The notes below the pieces were generated by a model. It was not told where the DNA came from and ran no database searches. It saw nothing but the letters and a program-made list of their open reading frames with translations. The translations under genes and the position numbers were made by a program. Positions 1 through 6,323 of a DNA stretch of 9,959 bases are shown here, piece after piece (within the stretch, counting starts at the first letter, position 1; the number at the start of each line of letters is the position of its first letter). The stretch comes from an uncultured Bacillota bacterium (GTDB lineage Bacteria > Bacillota_I > Bacilli_A > Erysipelotrichales > Erysipelotrichaceae): positions 1-9,959 of the forward strand of contig CAMOMM010000016.1 of NCBI GenBank assembly GCA_946619805.1, in the 5' to 3' direction.

Positions 1-105
1 ACTGTCGATCAGCTCAACAAAGGCTTCGGCCTGTTTTTCATCGATACTGCCCAGGGTGTTTTCCAGTTCACGGCATACGATTGCAGCATATTCTCTGTTA
101 TTCAT
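1..105 (-). CDS. hxlB: 6-phospho-3-hexuloisomerase, N-terminal fragment
   Basis: Only the first 35 codons are in the window; the rest lies beyond base 1. PHI isomerises D-arabino-3-hexulose-6-phosphate to fructose-6-phosphate in the cytoplasm, the step after HPS in the ribulose monophosphate pathway. The visible part (starting MNNREYAAIVCREL) is an amphipathic helical N-terminus like that of Bacillus HxlB; the SIS domain with the active site is not visible, so the call rests on this resemblance and on position directly after hxlA. Its ATG overlaps the hxlA stop codon by one base (TAATG), and an AGGACA ribosome binding site sits within the end of hxlA, so translation is probably coupled. A different SIS-domain sugar isomerase is the main alternative. 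Confidence 0.75.
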   Translation of the reverse strand, partial: MNNREYAAIVCRELENTLGSIDEKQAEAFVELIDS

Positions 106-731
106 TATTTCAGATGTCCTTTCATTTCTCTGGCCATGGCAGCCGGATCCTTGGCGTTGCAGATGGCTCCGCCAACTACGATAATTTCCGCTCCTTCAGC
201 CACGATGTCATCAATGGTAGCCAGCTTTACACCCCCGGCTACGGCACTTCGGGCATTTTCAATGACTGAGTTTACTGTTTTCAGTTCCTCAAGAGGATCA
301 TTGCCTAATGCCTGGATGTCAAAGGCAGTATGTACGCAGATGTAGTCTACACCCATCCGGTCAATTTCTCTGGTTCTTTCCACCAGATTTCTGACGGCAA
401 TCATGTCGACCATGACCTTGCCATTGTACTTTCGGGCAGATCTGATGACTCCTTTGATGGTTTCATCATTGCTGACACCTAATACGGTGACAATGTCAGC
501 ACCGTCTTTGAAGCATTTGTCTGCTTCAAATTCACCGGCATCCATTATCTTGGCATCAGCCAGTATTTCTATTTCCGGGAACTTTTTCTTAAGCACTCTT
601 ACCGGTTCCATTCCTTCTTCAATGATGAATGGTGTTCCTACTTCAGCTATGTCAATGTATCCTGCGGTCTTTTCCAGAAGCTCAATGCACTGCTGAAGAG
701 TTAAGGTATCAAGGGCAGCCTGTAATTTCAT
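105..731 (-). CDS. hxlA: 3-hexulose-6-phosphate synthase
   Basis: This cytoplasmic enzyme condenses ribulose-5-phosphate with formaldehyde to D-arabino-3-hexulose-6-phosphate, or runs in reverse to release ribulose-5-P and formaldehyde. The 208 residues match full-length HPS. It is a TIM-barrel of the orotidine-phosphate decarboxylase superfamily: Asp8 on the first strand, Glu30 in AEVGTP, the metal and phosphosugar motif ADAKIMDAG (Asp59, Lys61, Asp64), His134 in VHTAFD, and phosphate-binding glycines near 166-167 (AGG) and 187-188 (VGGAI). The HTAFDIQALG segment resembles Bacillus HxlA rather than the HRSRD-type segment of keto-gulonate-phosphate decarboxylases, which makes UlaD or SgbH less likely. 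A strong AGGAGG lies 7 bases before the ATG. It is 21 bases after the aldolase-like gene and overlaps hxlB by one base. Confidence 0.92.
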   Translation of the reverse strand: MKLQAALDTLTLQQCIELLEKTAGYIDIAEVGTPFIIEEGMEPVRVLKKKFPEIEILADAKIMDAGEFEADKCFKDGADIVTVLGVSNDETIKGVIRSARKYNGKVMVDMIAVRNLVERTREIDRMGVDYICVHTAFDIQALGNDPLEELKTVNSVIENARSAVAGGVKLATIDDIVAEGAEIIVVGGAICNAKDPAAMAREMKGHLK

Positions 732-752
732 GTCAAATCCTCCTGTTTCAGA

Positions 753-1475
753 TCATTCTTCATAATTGTGATCGTTCAGGCTGAAACTGAGATAAGAGGC
801 ATCTTCGCCTCTGATCTTGTCAAAGGCAGCACCAAATGATTTCTCTGTCTGTAAGCTCATTGGATCATTGCAGAAATCCTTAAGTGTCTGAATGTCAACT
901 GCTACGGAATCGGCACCGGCCAGGAAAGCCTGCATTGCTTCTTCTTTGTTGTGAATGGAAGCAGCAAGTATCTCAGGAGGCTCTCTGTCTTCGATGCGGT
1001 TATACAGTGCTCGGATATTTCTGATGACAGTGACCATGTCATAGCCGGCTTCATTGCCTCTGCCCAGGAAAGGGGAAATAGCCCAGCATCCGGTAACAGC
1101 GGCCATATAGGCCTGCTGGTAGGTAAACATTGCCGTGGCAATTAACTTTATGTTCATGTCTGACAGTTTTTTCATTGCCTTGAATCCTTCGGTACTGCAG
1201 GCAATTTTAAAACCCAGACGTGATTTATCGAGTTCATATATGTCCAGCGCTTTGGCGACAATATCGTCACAGCTATAGCCATGTACAGACTGGAATACCA
1301 TCATTCCTTCACTTTCCTTCAGCATTTTCCGGGCTGACTGTTTCAATGTCATTTCATCGCCAAAACATTTCAGCAGCAGGCTGGAATTTGTAAGCACGCC
1401 TATTGATCCTAAGGCCACAGCTTCCTTATAGTCATTGGGATCAGCTGAACAGGCGGTAAAAACTCTTAATTTCAT
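753..1475 (-). CDS. Transaldolase / fructose-6-phosphate aldolase-like protein (divergent active site)
   Basis: This is a class I aldolase-type TIM barrel of the small transaldolase family (TalC/FSA), 240 residues against about 215-220 for typical members. Visible landmarks are GVLTNSSLL (26-34; the family usually has GVTTNPSLI), Gln62, the Schiff-base lysine Lys90 in LGFKIACSTEGFKA, Thr114 in IATAMF, Arg139 in PFLGRG, and the tail ILAASIHNKEEA...AGADSVAVD (169-194). By eye alignment to E. coli FSA, Asp6 is replaced by Phe6 and Tyr131 by Phe136, so two acid/base residues are missing. It may act on another substrate, or catalyse only part of the reaction. It is the first gene of an operon with hxlA and hxlB, so it probably handles fructose-6-P or a related ketose phosphate. 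AAAGGAG lies 10 bases before the ATG. Confidence 0.8.
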   Translation of the reverse strand: MKLRVFTACSADPNDYKEAVALGSIGVLTNSSLLLKCFGDEMTLKQSARKMLKESEGMMVFQSVHGYSCDDIVAKALDIYELDKSRLGFKIACSTEGFKAMKKLSDMNIKLIATAMFTYQQAYMAAVTGCWAISPFLGRGNEAGYDMVTVIRNIRALYNRIEDREPPEILAASIHNKEEAMQAFLAGADSVAVDIQTLKDFCNDPMSLQTEKSFGAAFDKIRGEDASYLSFSLNDHNYEE

Positions 1476-1505
1476 GATTCGGACTCCTTTATAAAGTAAT
1501 TATAC

Positions 1506-1534
1506 AATATAAGCCGGTCAGTTTCCTGAGTGAA
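1506..1534 (-). promoter_or_regulatory. Predicted promoter of the aldolase-hxlA-hxlB operon
   Basis: Read on the minus strand, TTCACT (1534-1529) and TATATT (1511-1506) are 17 bases apart. A second -10-like TATAAT lies just downstream (1504-1499) but has no good -35 at the right distance. The transcript would begin around base 1499 and run into the AAAGGAG before the ATG at 1475. This is a consensus match only. Confidence 0.45.
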
Positions 1535-1586
1535 CTTGGCCATATCGTTAAAGTGAATAATGAAAAAACGGTAATGGTTTACTGTA

Positions 1587-1614
1587 TTTACAGGTTACTT
1601 TATTTGAGTATAAT
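1587..1614 (+). promoter_or_regulatory. Predicted sigma-A promoter of the hydrolase-methyltransferase-ATC hydrolase operon
   Basis: TTTACA (1587-1592) and a perfect TATAAT (1609-1614) are separated by 16 bases, with the transcript expected to start near 1621. A 12-bp dyad, CTGTA-TT-TACAG (1582-1593), overlaps the -35 box and could be a regulator site. Confidence 0.65.
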
Positions 1615-1620
1615 TAAGAT

Positions 1621-1638
1621 GGTTAGCAAACGCTAACC
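1621..1638. promoter_or_regulatory. Perfect dyad at the transcription start (operator or cre-like site)
   Basis: GGTTAGC and GCTAACC form perfect 7-base arms around AAAC, starting at the predicted +1 of the plus-strand promoter. A repressor bound here would block or roadblock transcription. The core AGCAAACGCTAACC also matches most, but not all, of the CcpA cre consensus (TGNAANCGNNNNCA), missing its first and last conserved bases. As RNA it would form a short hairpin at the 5' end, with no U-tract, so it is not a terminator. Confidence 0.5.
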
Positions 1639-1661
1639 GTAATGTAGAAGGAAGATTCCGT

Positions 1662-2561
1662 ATGTCAATAAAATATCATCTGCTGAAAAAACTGTTTGTT
1701 CTGATAAACTTCAAGAAAAAGTTTGGAAAAACAAATGAACGGCTTCTGAAAGAGGCCAGAGAACTTAACCGGAAAAACACCATTTCGGAAATGAAGGATC
1801 CGGATTTTGATTTTGAGATCATCAGGATAGACAATGCTCCGGTTCTTCTGATGAAGCATAAGGTAAAAACCGACAAAGCCTGTCTGTTTATGATCGGCGG
1901 GGGAATGATTCATTATCCAAGCGTACGAAACATTAAAAGAGCTCTGCAGTATGCCAAAGACTGCGGGAGAGATCTTTATGTACCGTACTATCCGCTGTGT
2001 ACGGAATATCCCATCGATACAGCTTACCGTATGATTTACCACACATATCTGGAAATGCTGAAACATTATGATCATACCAGGATATCCGTATTCGGATCAT
2101 CATCAGGAGGAAATCTGGCTCTGGGTCTGTGTGCCTATCTTAACGCAAATAAATTGGATACACCAAGGCCGGAAAAGATCATAGCTCTGTCACCGGGCAC
2201 CTGTGTTGAAACTGAGGAAGAATGGCAGAAAATGCTGCAGCTGAATGAAAAAGATGTTGCCATTGATGCTGCTTACATGAAGAATGCCATTGAGATCATG
2301 AAATGCGGCAGTGATGATGTTCCTGACTACATGATCTGGCTGCAGAAAGCTGATTTCACCGATTTCCCTGAAGTCTACATCAATTATGGCAGTGATGAAT
2401 GCCTGTATGCCTGCCGGGATTCCTTTAGGAAGCAGTTTGAAAAATATAAAGTCAGTTATCATCTGACGGTTGGTGAAGGAATGTATCACTGTTATCCGAT
2501 CATTCCGATAGTAAAAGAAGCAATGGAAGGATACAGATGGCTGATAGAGGTCAGCCGCTAA
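1662..2561 (+). CDS. Alpha/beta hydrolase, hormone-sensitive-lipase-like esterase
   Basis: This is a probable cytoplasmic serine esterase of 299 residues, the usual size for the HSL (alpha/beta-hydrolase_3) family. The oxyanion-hole motif is GGG at 79-81 (IGGGMIH, without the His that normally precedes it). The nucleophile is Ser147 in GSSSGG (145-150), the acid Asp245 in YGSDE, and the base His276 in GMYHCYP, all in family order. There is no signal peptide; residues 1-40 are basic and helical and probably form a cap. AAGGAAG lies 9 bases before the ATG. It is the first gene of a tight operon with a methyltransferase (9-base gap) and an ATC-hydrolase-like gene, which hints at sequential action on one small molecule. 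The substrate cannot be read from the sequence. A promoter and dyad precede it. Confidence 0.85.
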   Translation: MSIKYHLLKKLFVLINFKKKFGKTNERLLKEARELNRKNTISEMKDPDFDFEIIRIDNAPVLLMKHKVKTDKACLFMIGGGMIHYPSVRNIKRALQYAKDCGRDLYVPYYPLCTEYPIDTAYRMIYHTYLEMLKHYDHTRISVFGSSSGGNLALGLCAYLNANKLDTPRPEKIIALSPGTCVETEEEWQKMLQLNEKDVAIDAAYMKNAIEIMKCGSDDVPDYMIWLQKADFTDFPEVYINYGSDECLYACRDSFRKQFEKYKVSYHLTVGEGMYHCYPIIPIVKEAMEGYRWLIEVSR

Positions 2562-2570
2562 GGTAATAAC

Positions 2571-3395
2571 ATGAGCAGTAATCATATTGAGAAAAATACC
2601 GTACGGAATACTCTGTACATACCTCTTACAGCCAGAATACAGGTATCAAAACGATTCCCGGATTTCTTCTATGACGAAATATCGCTGCATCTGGAAAATG
2701 CACTTCCGGACCGCAGTGTTGAGGAAAACTCCAGTGAATATACCTATATGGCTTCAGTCTGCCGTTATCAGGTGGTAGACAGTCTTGTCAGGGAATTCAT
2801 TGACAGAAACAAAGGGTGCAATGTAATTAACCTGGGAGCCGGTCTGGAAACAATGTATTACCGTCTTTCAGACCGTAAAGCTCACTTTTACGAGATAGAT
2901 CTTCCCGAAGTAATTGAAGTCAGAGAAAAACTGCTGCCGGGCAGTGCCAGAGAGACTCTGATAGGGCATGATATGTTTGATATGGGCTGGACCGCAGATA
3001 TTGATACCTCACAGCCAACGATCATAACGGCGTTAGGTGTTTTCCAGTACTTCGAGAAGGAGAAGCTTATAAAGCTCATAAGTGATCTGAAAAAGCGCTT
3101 CTGCACGGCGGAACTGGTCTTTGATGCCATGAACGGCAAGGCCATTGGCTATGCCAACAGGTATGTGAAAAAGACCGGAAACAGTGAGGCATACATGCCG
3201 TTTTACATTGATGATCCGGCTGTATTTGCCTCAGAGGCAGATATTGCCTTACTGGAAGAAAGAAAGTTCTTTACCGATGCCAGAAGGGATCTGGGAAAAA
3301 GACTTAAACTGTACACGCGAATTGCCATGAAGGTTGTTGATGAGGGAAGCCGCAGAGGATATATTCTTCGTTATTCACTAAAAAATAATAAATGA
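2571..3395 (+). CDS. Class I SAM-dependent methyltransferase, leucine carboxyl methyltransferase-like
   Basis: This protein is predicted to transfer a methyl group from S-adenosylmethionine, probably to an oxygen or carboxylate of a small molecule. The 274 residues show the LCM/PPM1 layout: an N-terminal helical cap with paired RYQVVD and REFID segments (65-77), SAM motif I VINLGAGLET (85-94), the ribose-binding acidic loop YEIDLPEV (107-114), a motif-IV-like region ITALGVFQYF (152-161), and a long C-terminal part with a lid. Bacterial LCM-family members methylate varied small acids and metabolites, so the family name does not fix the substrate. The start is 9 bases after the hydrolase stop with a weak AAGG site, and the stop lies 29 bases before the preferred start of the next gene, consistent with one transcript. 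Confidence 0.8.
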   Translation: MSSNHIEKNTVRNTLYIPLTARIQVSKRFPDFFYDEISLHLENALPDRSVEENSSEYTYMASVCRYQVVDSLVREFIDRNKGCNVINLGAGLETMYYRLSDRKAHFYEIDLPEVIEVREKLLPGSARETLIGHDMFDMGWTADIDTSQPTIITALGVFQYFEKEKLIKLISDLKKRFCTAELVFDAMNGKAIGYANRYVKKTGNSEAYMPFYIDDPAVFASEADIALLEERKFFTDARRDLGKRLKLYTRIAMKVVDEGSRRGYILRYSLKNNK

Positions 3396-3424
3396 AGACA
3401 AGCTGGTTATCAGGGGGTATTATT

Positions 3425-4051
3425 ATGAAAAGAGGATTGCTGGGAGTACTGTTTCCGATGTTATTAGGCAAGACAGTATATGGATATACAGCCAAAGCAT
3501 TACCTGAGGTCGATATCAGGGAATTTAAGAAAAAGCACATGGATGAATACAGAAAGATGGTTAGCCGAACACCTTCAGTTGGATCTGTAACGGAAAATAT
3601 GTTTACTCCGGTCATGTATCTGGCCTGCTATGGGCTTTCCTATTACAGGGCTGCCCCGGAAAAGATCACCATGGATGTATTTGACGGGATGATCAATGCT
3701 ATCTGCAGAAGTGATGTCATGAAAAAGGCCTATAAGGGGAAAAACTGTTTTGATCAGAAGGAAATAGACAAATATGTCAGAGGTTCAGCCAGATCAAAGA
3801 AAAAGGCCTATCCGATGGACTGGGTGTTTGATTTCTCATATGACTTATCTGTACCGGAATACTTTGTTACCCATCATGAATGCGGTGTCTGCAAGATCGC
3901 CAGACAGGAAAACCTGTTTTTCCTGATGCCGCATCTGTGTGTCATGGACTATCCGACAATTGAGTATAAGGGCGGTAAGCTGATCCGCAGCAAGACTCTG
4001 GGAAACGGTGATGACTGCTGTGATTTTCATGTTGTCAGAAAAGACAGCTGA
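3425..4051 (+). CDS. L-2-amino-thiazoline-4-carboxylate hydrolase-like protein
   Basis: This 208-residue protein resembles the ATC-hydrolase family, whose founding Pseudomonas enzyme opens the thiazoline ring of L-ATC on the way to cysteine. The family signature is in the C-terminal half: HECGVC (151-156), IARQENLFFLMPHLCVMDY (158-176), then KTLGNGDDCCDFH (190-202) with Cys198 and Cys199. Cys153, Cys156 and Cys172 could be catalytic or bind metal. Residues 36-47 carry a helix followed by RTPSVG, also usual for the family. I chose ATG 3425 because an AGGGGG sits 7 bases upstream; an in-frame ATG at 3392 overlaps the methyltransferase stop (ATGA) but has no ribosome binding site. Most relatives have untested substrates, so thiazoline hydrolysis is a family guess. 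Confidence 0.75.
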   Translation: MKRGLLGVLFPMLLGKTVYGYTAKALPEVDIREFKKKHMDEYRKMVSRTPSVGSVTENMFTPVMYLACYGLSYYRAAPEKITMDVFDGMINAICRSDVMKKAYKGKNCFDQKEIDKYVRGSARSKKKAYPMDWVFDFSYDLSVPEYFVTHHECGVCKIARQENLFFLMPHLCVMDYPTIEYKGGKLIRSKTLGNGDDCCDFHVVRKDS

Positions 4052-4091
4052 CAGGATTAACATGATTACCGTAAACAAAGGAATCTTAAAA

Positions 4092-4127
4092 CCGGTAGTT
4101 ATATGTTAGAATGTTTATAACAACCGG
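4092..4127. promoter_or_regulatory. Long inverted repeat enclosing an extended -10 promoter
   Basis: Arms at 4092-4103 (CCGGTAGTTATA) and 4116-4127 (TATAACAACCGG) are complementary at 11 of 12 positions and separated by 12 bases. The spacer holds TGTTAGAAT (4104-4112), an extended -10 (TGn plus TAGAAT); no clear -35 is visible. The predicted transcript would start inside the right arm. This geometry suits a dimeric repressor covering the promoter of the 4145 gene. No U-tract follows, so it is not a terminator. Confidence 0.55.
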
Positions 4128-4144
4128 AAAGGACAGAATGAATC

Positions 4145-4651
4145 ATGAAACATGCAGTAATTGTCGCAGAATCAGAAAAGGATAATTTCGAAAACAGTGT
4201 AAAGACAGAATTGCCTGACGGCAGTGTCATATATCTGGCTCAGGTGGAATATCGGCCTGAAGAGCTTGAACAGTTTAACAGCGAACGGTCAAAGTGGATT
4301 CTGCAGTGTAAAGGGTCAGGACAGTTTACCGCGGATTCAGACAGCGGGGAAGATGCCTATGGTTACTATTGCGGATACTTTGATCTTGTTCCGGAAAGAG
4401 CAGTCTTTGAAAACGGAAAACCGGTTGGTGTCAGCCTCTGTAATTATGGGATCAGATACAGCGGAAGAGGCAGATATGATTTCACCATTGACGACTGGGG
4501 ATATCCGGGTAGAGATCCGTTTGGCTTTATTCCCCGGGGTGAAACAATTCATGTATTCCTTTTCTCAGATGCTGAAACCCATAAATGGAAGAAATGGACT
4601 CTGCTGGAAAGAGAACCTGATGCCAAATATGAGGAATATCTGGAGTTTTAG
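4145..4651 (+). CDS. Hypothetical protein, 168 residues, no recognised family
   Basis: I do not recognise this protein. It is soluble, acidic and rich in aromatic and glycine residues, with no signal peptide or membrane segment, and looks like a compact beta-rich domain: alternating strands around 27-36, 50-62, 71-80 and 94-118, a glycine/tryptophan stretch WGYPGRDPFGF (118-128), and strand HVFLF (136-140). Cysteines are at 55, 76 and 99. It ends in an acidic EEYLEF. The AAAGGA (4128-4133) lies 11 bases before this ATG and only 4 before an out-of-frame ATG at 4138, so initiation is suboptimal. Composition and codon use match the neighbours and another frame (4224-4667) is open but less protein-like. 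The promoter with its dyad suggests separate, regulated expression. Confidence 0.65.
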   Translation: MKHAVIVAESEKDNFENSVKTELPDGSVIYLAQVEYRPEELEQFNSERSKWILQCKGSGQFTADSDSGEDAYGYYCGYFDLVPERAVFENGKPVGVSLCNYGIRYSGRGRYDFTIDDWGYPGRDPFGFIPRGETIHVFLFSDAETHKWKKWTLLEREPDAKYEEYLEF

Positions 4652-4740
4652 AGGTAATTTCAGATAAATATCAGGCAGGATTATTTCTGATAATGATTTT
4701 GACAAAAACTGAAATTACATTTACTGTATTGGGAGGATAA

Positions 4741-5013
4741 ATGGACCTGGTATTTGATATTCTTGTTGATTTTCTGTTTGAACTCTTTATGGAAGGATCC
4801 ATTGAAGCTTCAATGAGCAGGAAGGTTCCGCTTTTTCTGCGCATTCTGCTTCTGGGTGCCGTTGTTGCAGTATATGGTTTTCTGCTTTATGTGGTGATAT
4901 GTATTGCGATAGAGTATAAAAGCCCGGTTGTCTGGGGAATTGCCTTCTTTATTCTTCTGATCTGCATACTGGCTTTCAGAAAGAAATGGAAAGAAAGAGT
5001 AAATAAGGATTAA
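4741..5013 (+). CDS. Small two-helix membrane protein, function unknown
   Basis: The 90-residue product has a hydrophobic amphipathic N-terminus (1-17, MDLVFDILVDFLFELF), a short polar linker containing SMSRK, then transmembrane segments at about 31-57 and 61-79 and a basic tail RKKWKERVNKD. The positive tail and the loop lysine/arginine residues suggest both ends face the cytoplasm. No family is recognised. The start is supported by GGGAGG (4731-4736) four bases before the ATG. It follows the orphan 168-residue gene by 89 bases with no clear terminator between, so it may be read through from that promoter. It ends just before a bidirectional terminator shared with the convergent lipoprotein gene. 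Confidence 0.65.
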   Translation: MDLVFDILVDFLFELFMEGSIEASMSRKVPLFLRILLLGAVVAVYGFLLYVVICIAIEYKSPVVWGIAFFILLICILAFRKKWKERVNKD

Positions 5014-5027
5014 ATGTTTAAAAAAAT

Positions 5028-5057
5028 AAGGGAACACTGCTGAAGAGGTGTTCCCTT
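5028..5057. terminator. Bidirectional intrinsic terminator
   Basis: AAGGGAACAC (5028-5037) and GTGTTCCCTT (5048-5057) make a perfect 10-bp stem with a 10-base loop. Read on the minus strand it is followed by TTATTTTTTT, a strong U-tract ending the MerR-lipoprotein transcript. On the plus strand TTTGTTGTTT follows, a weaker tract that would end the small membrane protein transcript. Confidence 0.9.
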
Positions 5058-5063
5058 TGTTGT

Positions 5064-5906
5064 TTACTGCATTGATTCAAGAAGCTTGATGTTGCATCTG
5101 TTGATTACTTCCAGGAAGTAGATGTCTTCCTCATGGGTAAGTTCTTTCTCAAGTTTATCCATCTTGGTTTCATATTCATCCAGTTCTGACATGAATCTGA
5201 CGTAATCCGCCAGCATGGCCAGAGAATTCTCTGACTCATAATATGTTTTCATGAAGGCAATGTATTCATCTATGAATGATTCATAGGCATCAATGGCTTC
5301 CTTTATCTCTGGTCTGATGCCGCCTGTCTGTTCCTTGACAGGTTCAGGTTCCGGTTCAGGGTCAGGCTGTTTTTCCTCCTGTTTATCCTGCGGTGGTGTT
5401 ACATTTTCTTCAGGCTGTTCATCCTCACTCATGGAAGAGTAGGCTATGGAAGAGGTGATGTTGCCGGTATTGCGGTCATAAATGGAATTCAGAAAGATGG
5501 CCGGCATGTCAAAGACGTCACTGTAGCCGTCATATGCCCCTGTGACCATGATCTTATGATTTATGATTTTTTCAAAAGTATCTTTTGAGTTTGCTTCTTC
5601 AACGTCCAGAACCAGCAGCCATTTGTTTCCTTCAGTATCCGTCAGTGTTGAATGCATGATATGAAAGCCGTCTGAATCGATGATGTTTACTTCATCATAG
5701 GAACCTTCTATCCAGACTCTGGTACCGCCCAGGCCGTTTTCACTGGCATAGGAGTTAAACCTGCTGAATTCAGCTTTTTCGTACTTCTTATAAAATCCTG
5801 ATGGAACAGTTTTCAGTGTTTCCTCTGTCTTACTGCCGTCTCTGGAACAGCCTGATGCTGTGATAAGCAGCATGACTGCCAGTATGAATTTGATTATTCC
5901 TGACAT
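5064..5906 (-). CDS. Secreted lipoprotein with C-terminal helical domain (DUF6591-like)
   Basis: This is a predicted membrane-anchored lipoprotein of 280 residues. A signal peptide (1-19) ends in the lipobox TASGC, with Cys20 as the acylated residue. Residues 36-150 form a beta-rich domain (VWIEGSY, WLLVLDVEE, KIMVTGAYDGYSD) that resembles an OB-type fold. Residues 158-195 are an acidic, proline- and glutamate-rich linker (QPDPEPEPEPV). Residues 196-280 are a helical domain starting GIRPEIKEAIDAYESFIDEY, with DYVRFMSELDEY and KMDKLEKEL helices; I recognise this as like the DUF6591 domain of gut Bacillota lipoproteins, from memory only. The gene overlaps the MerR gene by 13 bases, and its AAGGAGG lies inside the last MerR codons, so the two are co-translated. 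Function is unknown. Confidence 0.85.
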   Translation of the reverse strand: MSGIIKFILAVMLLITASGCSRDGSKTEETLKTVPSGFYKKYEKAEFSRFNSYASENGLGGTRVWIEGSYDEVNIIDSDGFHIMHSTLTDTEGNKWLLVLDVEEANSKDTFEKIINHKIMVTGAYDGYSDVFDMPAIFLNSIYDRNTGNITSSIAYSSMSEDEQPEENVTPPQDKQEEKQPDPEPEPEPVKEQTGGIRPEIKEAIDAYESFIDEYIAFMKTYYESENSLAMLADYVRFMSELDEYETKMDKLEKELTHEEDIYFLEVINRCNIKLLESMQ

Positions 5907-6298
5907 GTTTTTCTTTCCTCCTTTATTGTCCGGTAGATCACTTCCAGCAGATCATTATCACTGGTACCGACAGCATCGATTATCTCGTCTGTCTTTCTTA
6001 TCAGGTAGTCCAGCTTATCCTGTTCAATTTCCAGATCAATCAGGCGATCTTCAAGGATCTCGCATATGGCTGATCGATCCAGCTGTGTCAGCTGACGGAT
6101 GTCTTTCAGACTTAATCCGATTTTCTGGCAGAACCGGATGCCGGCGATCCTGCTGATGGCTTTTTCATCATAAAGAAGATGACCGTACTTGTTGCGGGAA
6201 GTGGGTGACACCAGTGCTGTCTTTTCGTATCCCTGTATGACTCTTCTGGACAGATTCAGCATTGTACATACCTCTCTGAGTGTTTTGTAACCATTCAT
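5894..6298 (-). CDS. MerR-family transcriptional regulator
   Basis: This 134-residue DNA-binding protein has an N-terminal winged helix-turn-helix (about 4-72): the HTH around LREVCTMLNLSRRVIQGYEK, the wing around SRNKYGHLLYDEKAI, then FCQKIGLSLKDIRQL, which matches the second helical motif of MerR proteins. A dimerising coiled coil follows (about 78-108). There is almost no C-terminal effector domain, and the Cys residues (11, 57, 79, 132) do not form a metal-binding pattern like MerR or CueR, so the signal is not a metal by inspection. AAGGAGG lies 9-10 bases before the ATG. It precedes and overlaps the lipoprotein gene and is divergent from the 63-residue gene, so it may control either side; a 19-bp dyad in its leader (6324-6342) is a candidate operator. 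Confidence 0.85.
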   Translation of the reverse strand: MNGYKTLREVCTMLNLSRRVIQGYEKTALVSPTSRNKYGHLLYDEKAISRIAGIRFCQKIGLSLKDIRQLTQLDRSAICEILEDRLIDLEIEQDKLDYLIRKTDEIIDAVGTSDNDLLEVIYRTIKEERKTCQE

Positions 6299-6323
6299 GT
6301 TCTTCTACCTCCTTCATCGTGAA

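Noticed and set aside
105..731. 3-keto-L-gulonate-6-phosphate decarboxylase (UlaD/SgbH) as an alternative to HPS
   Set aside because: The HTAFDIQALG segment and the adjacent PHI-like gene fit HPS of the Bacillus HxlA type better.
1578..1588. TTTACTGTATT shared with 4720-4730 upstream of another gene
   Set aside because: A single 11-base match in a 10 kb window is expected by chance, and the surrounding bases do not align.
4224..4667. Open 147-codon frame overlapping the 168-residue gene
   Set aside because: It lacks a ribosome binding site, its translation is less protein-like, and it is a shadow of the gene at 4145.
4699..4727. TTGACA with TACTGT 17 bases on, as a promoter for the 90-residue membrane protein
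   Set aside because: The -10 is weak, and transcription would begin inside the GGGAGG ribosome binding site, removing it from the mRNA.
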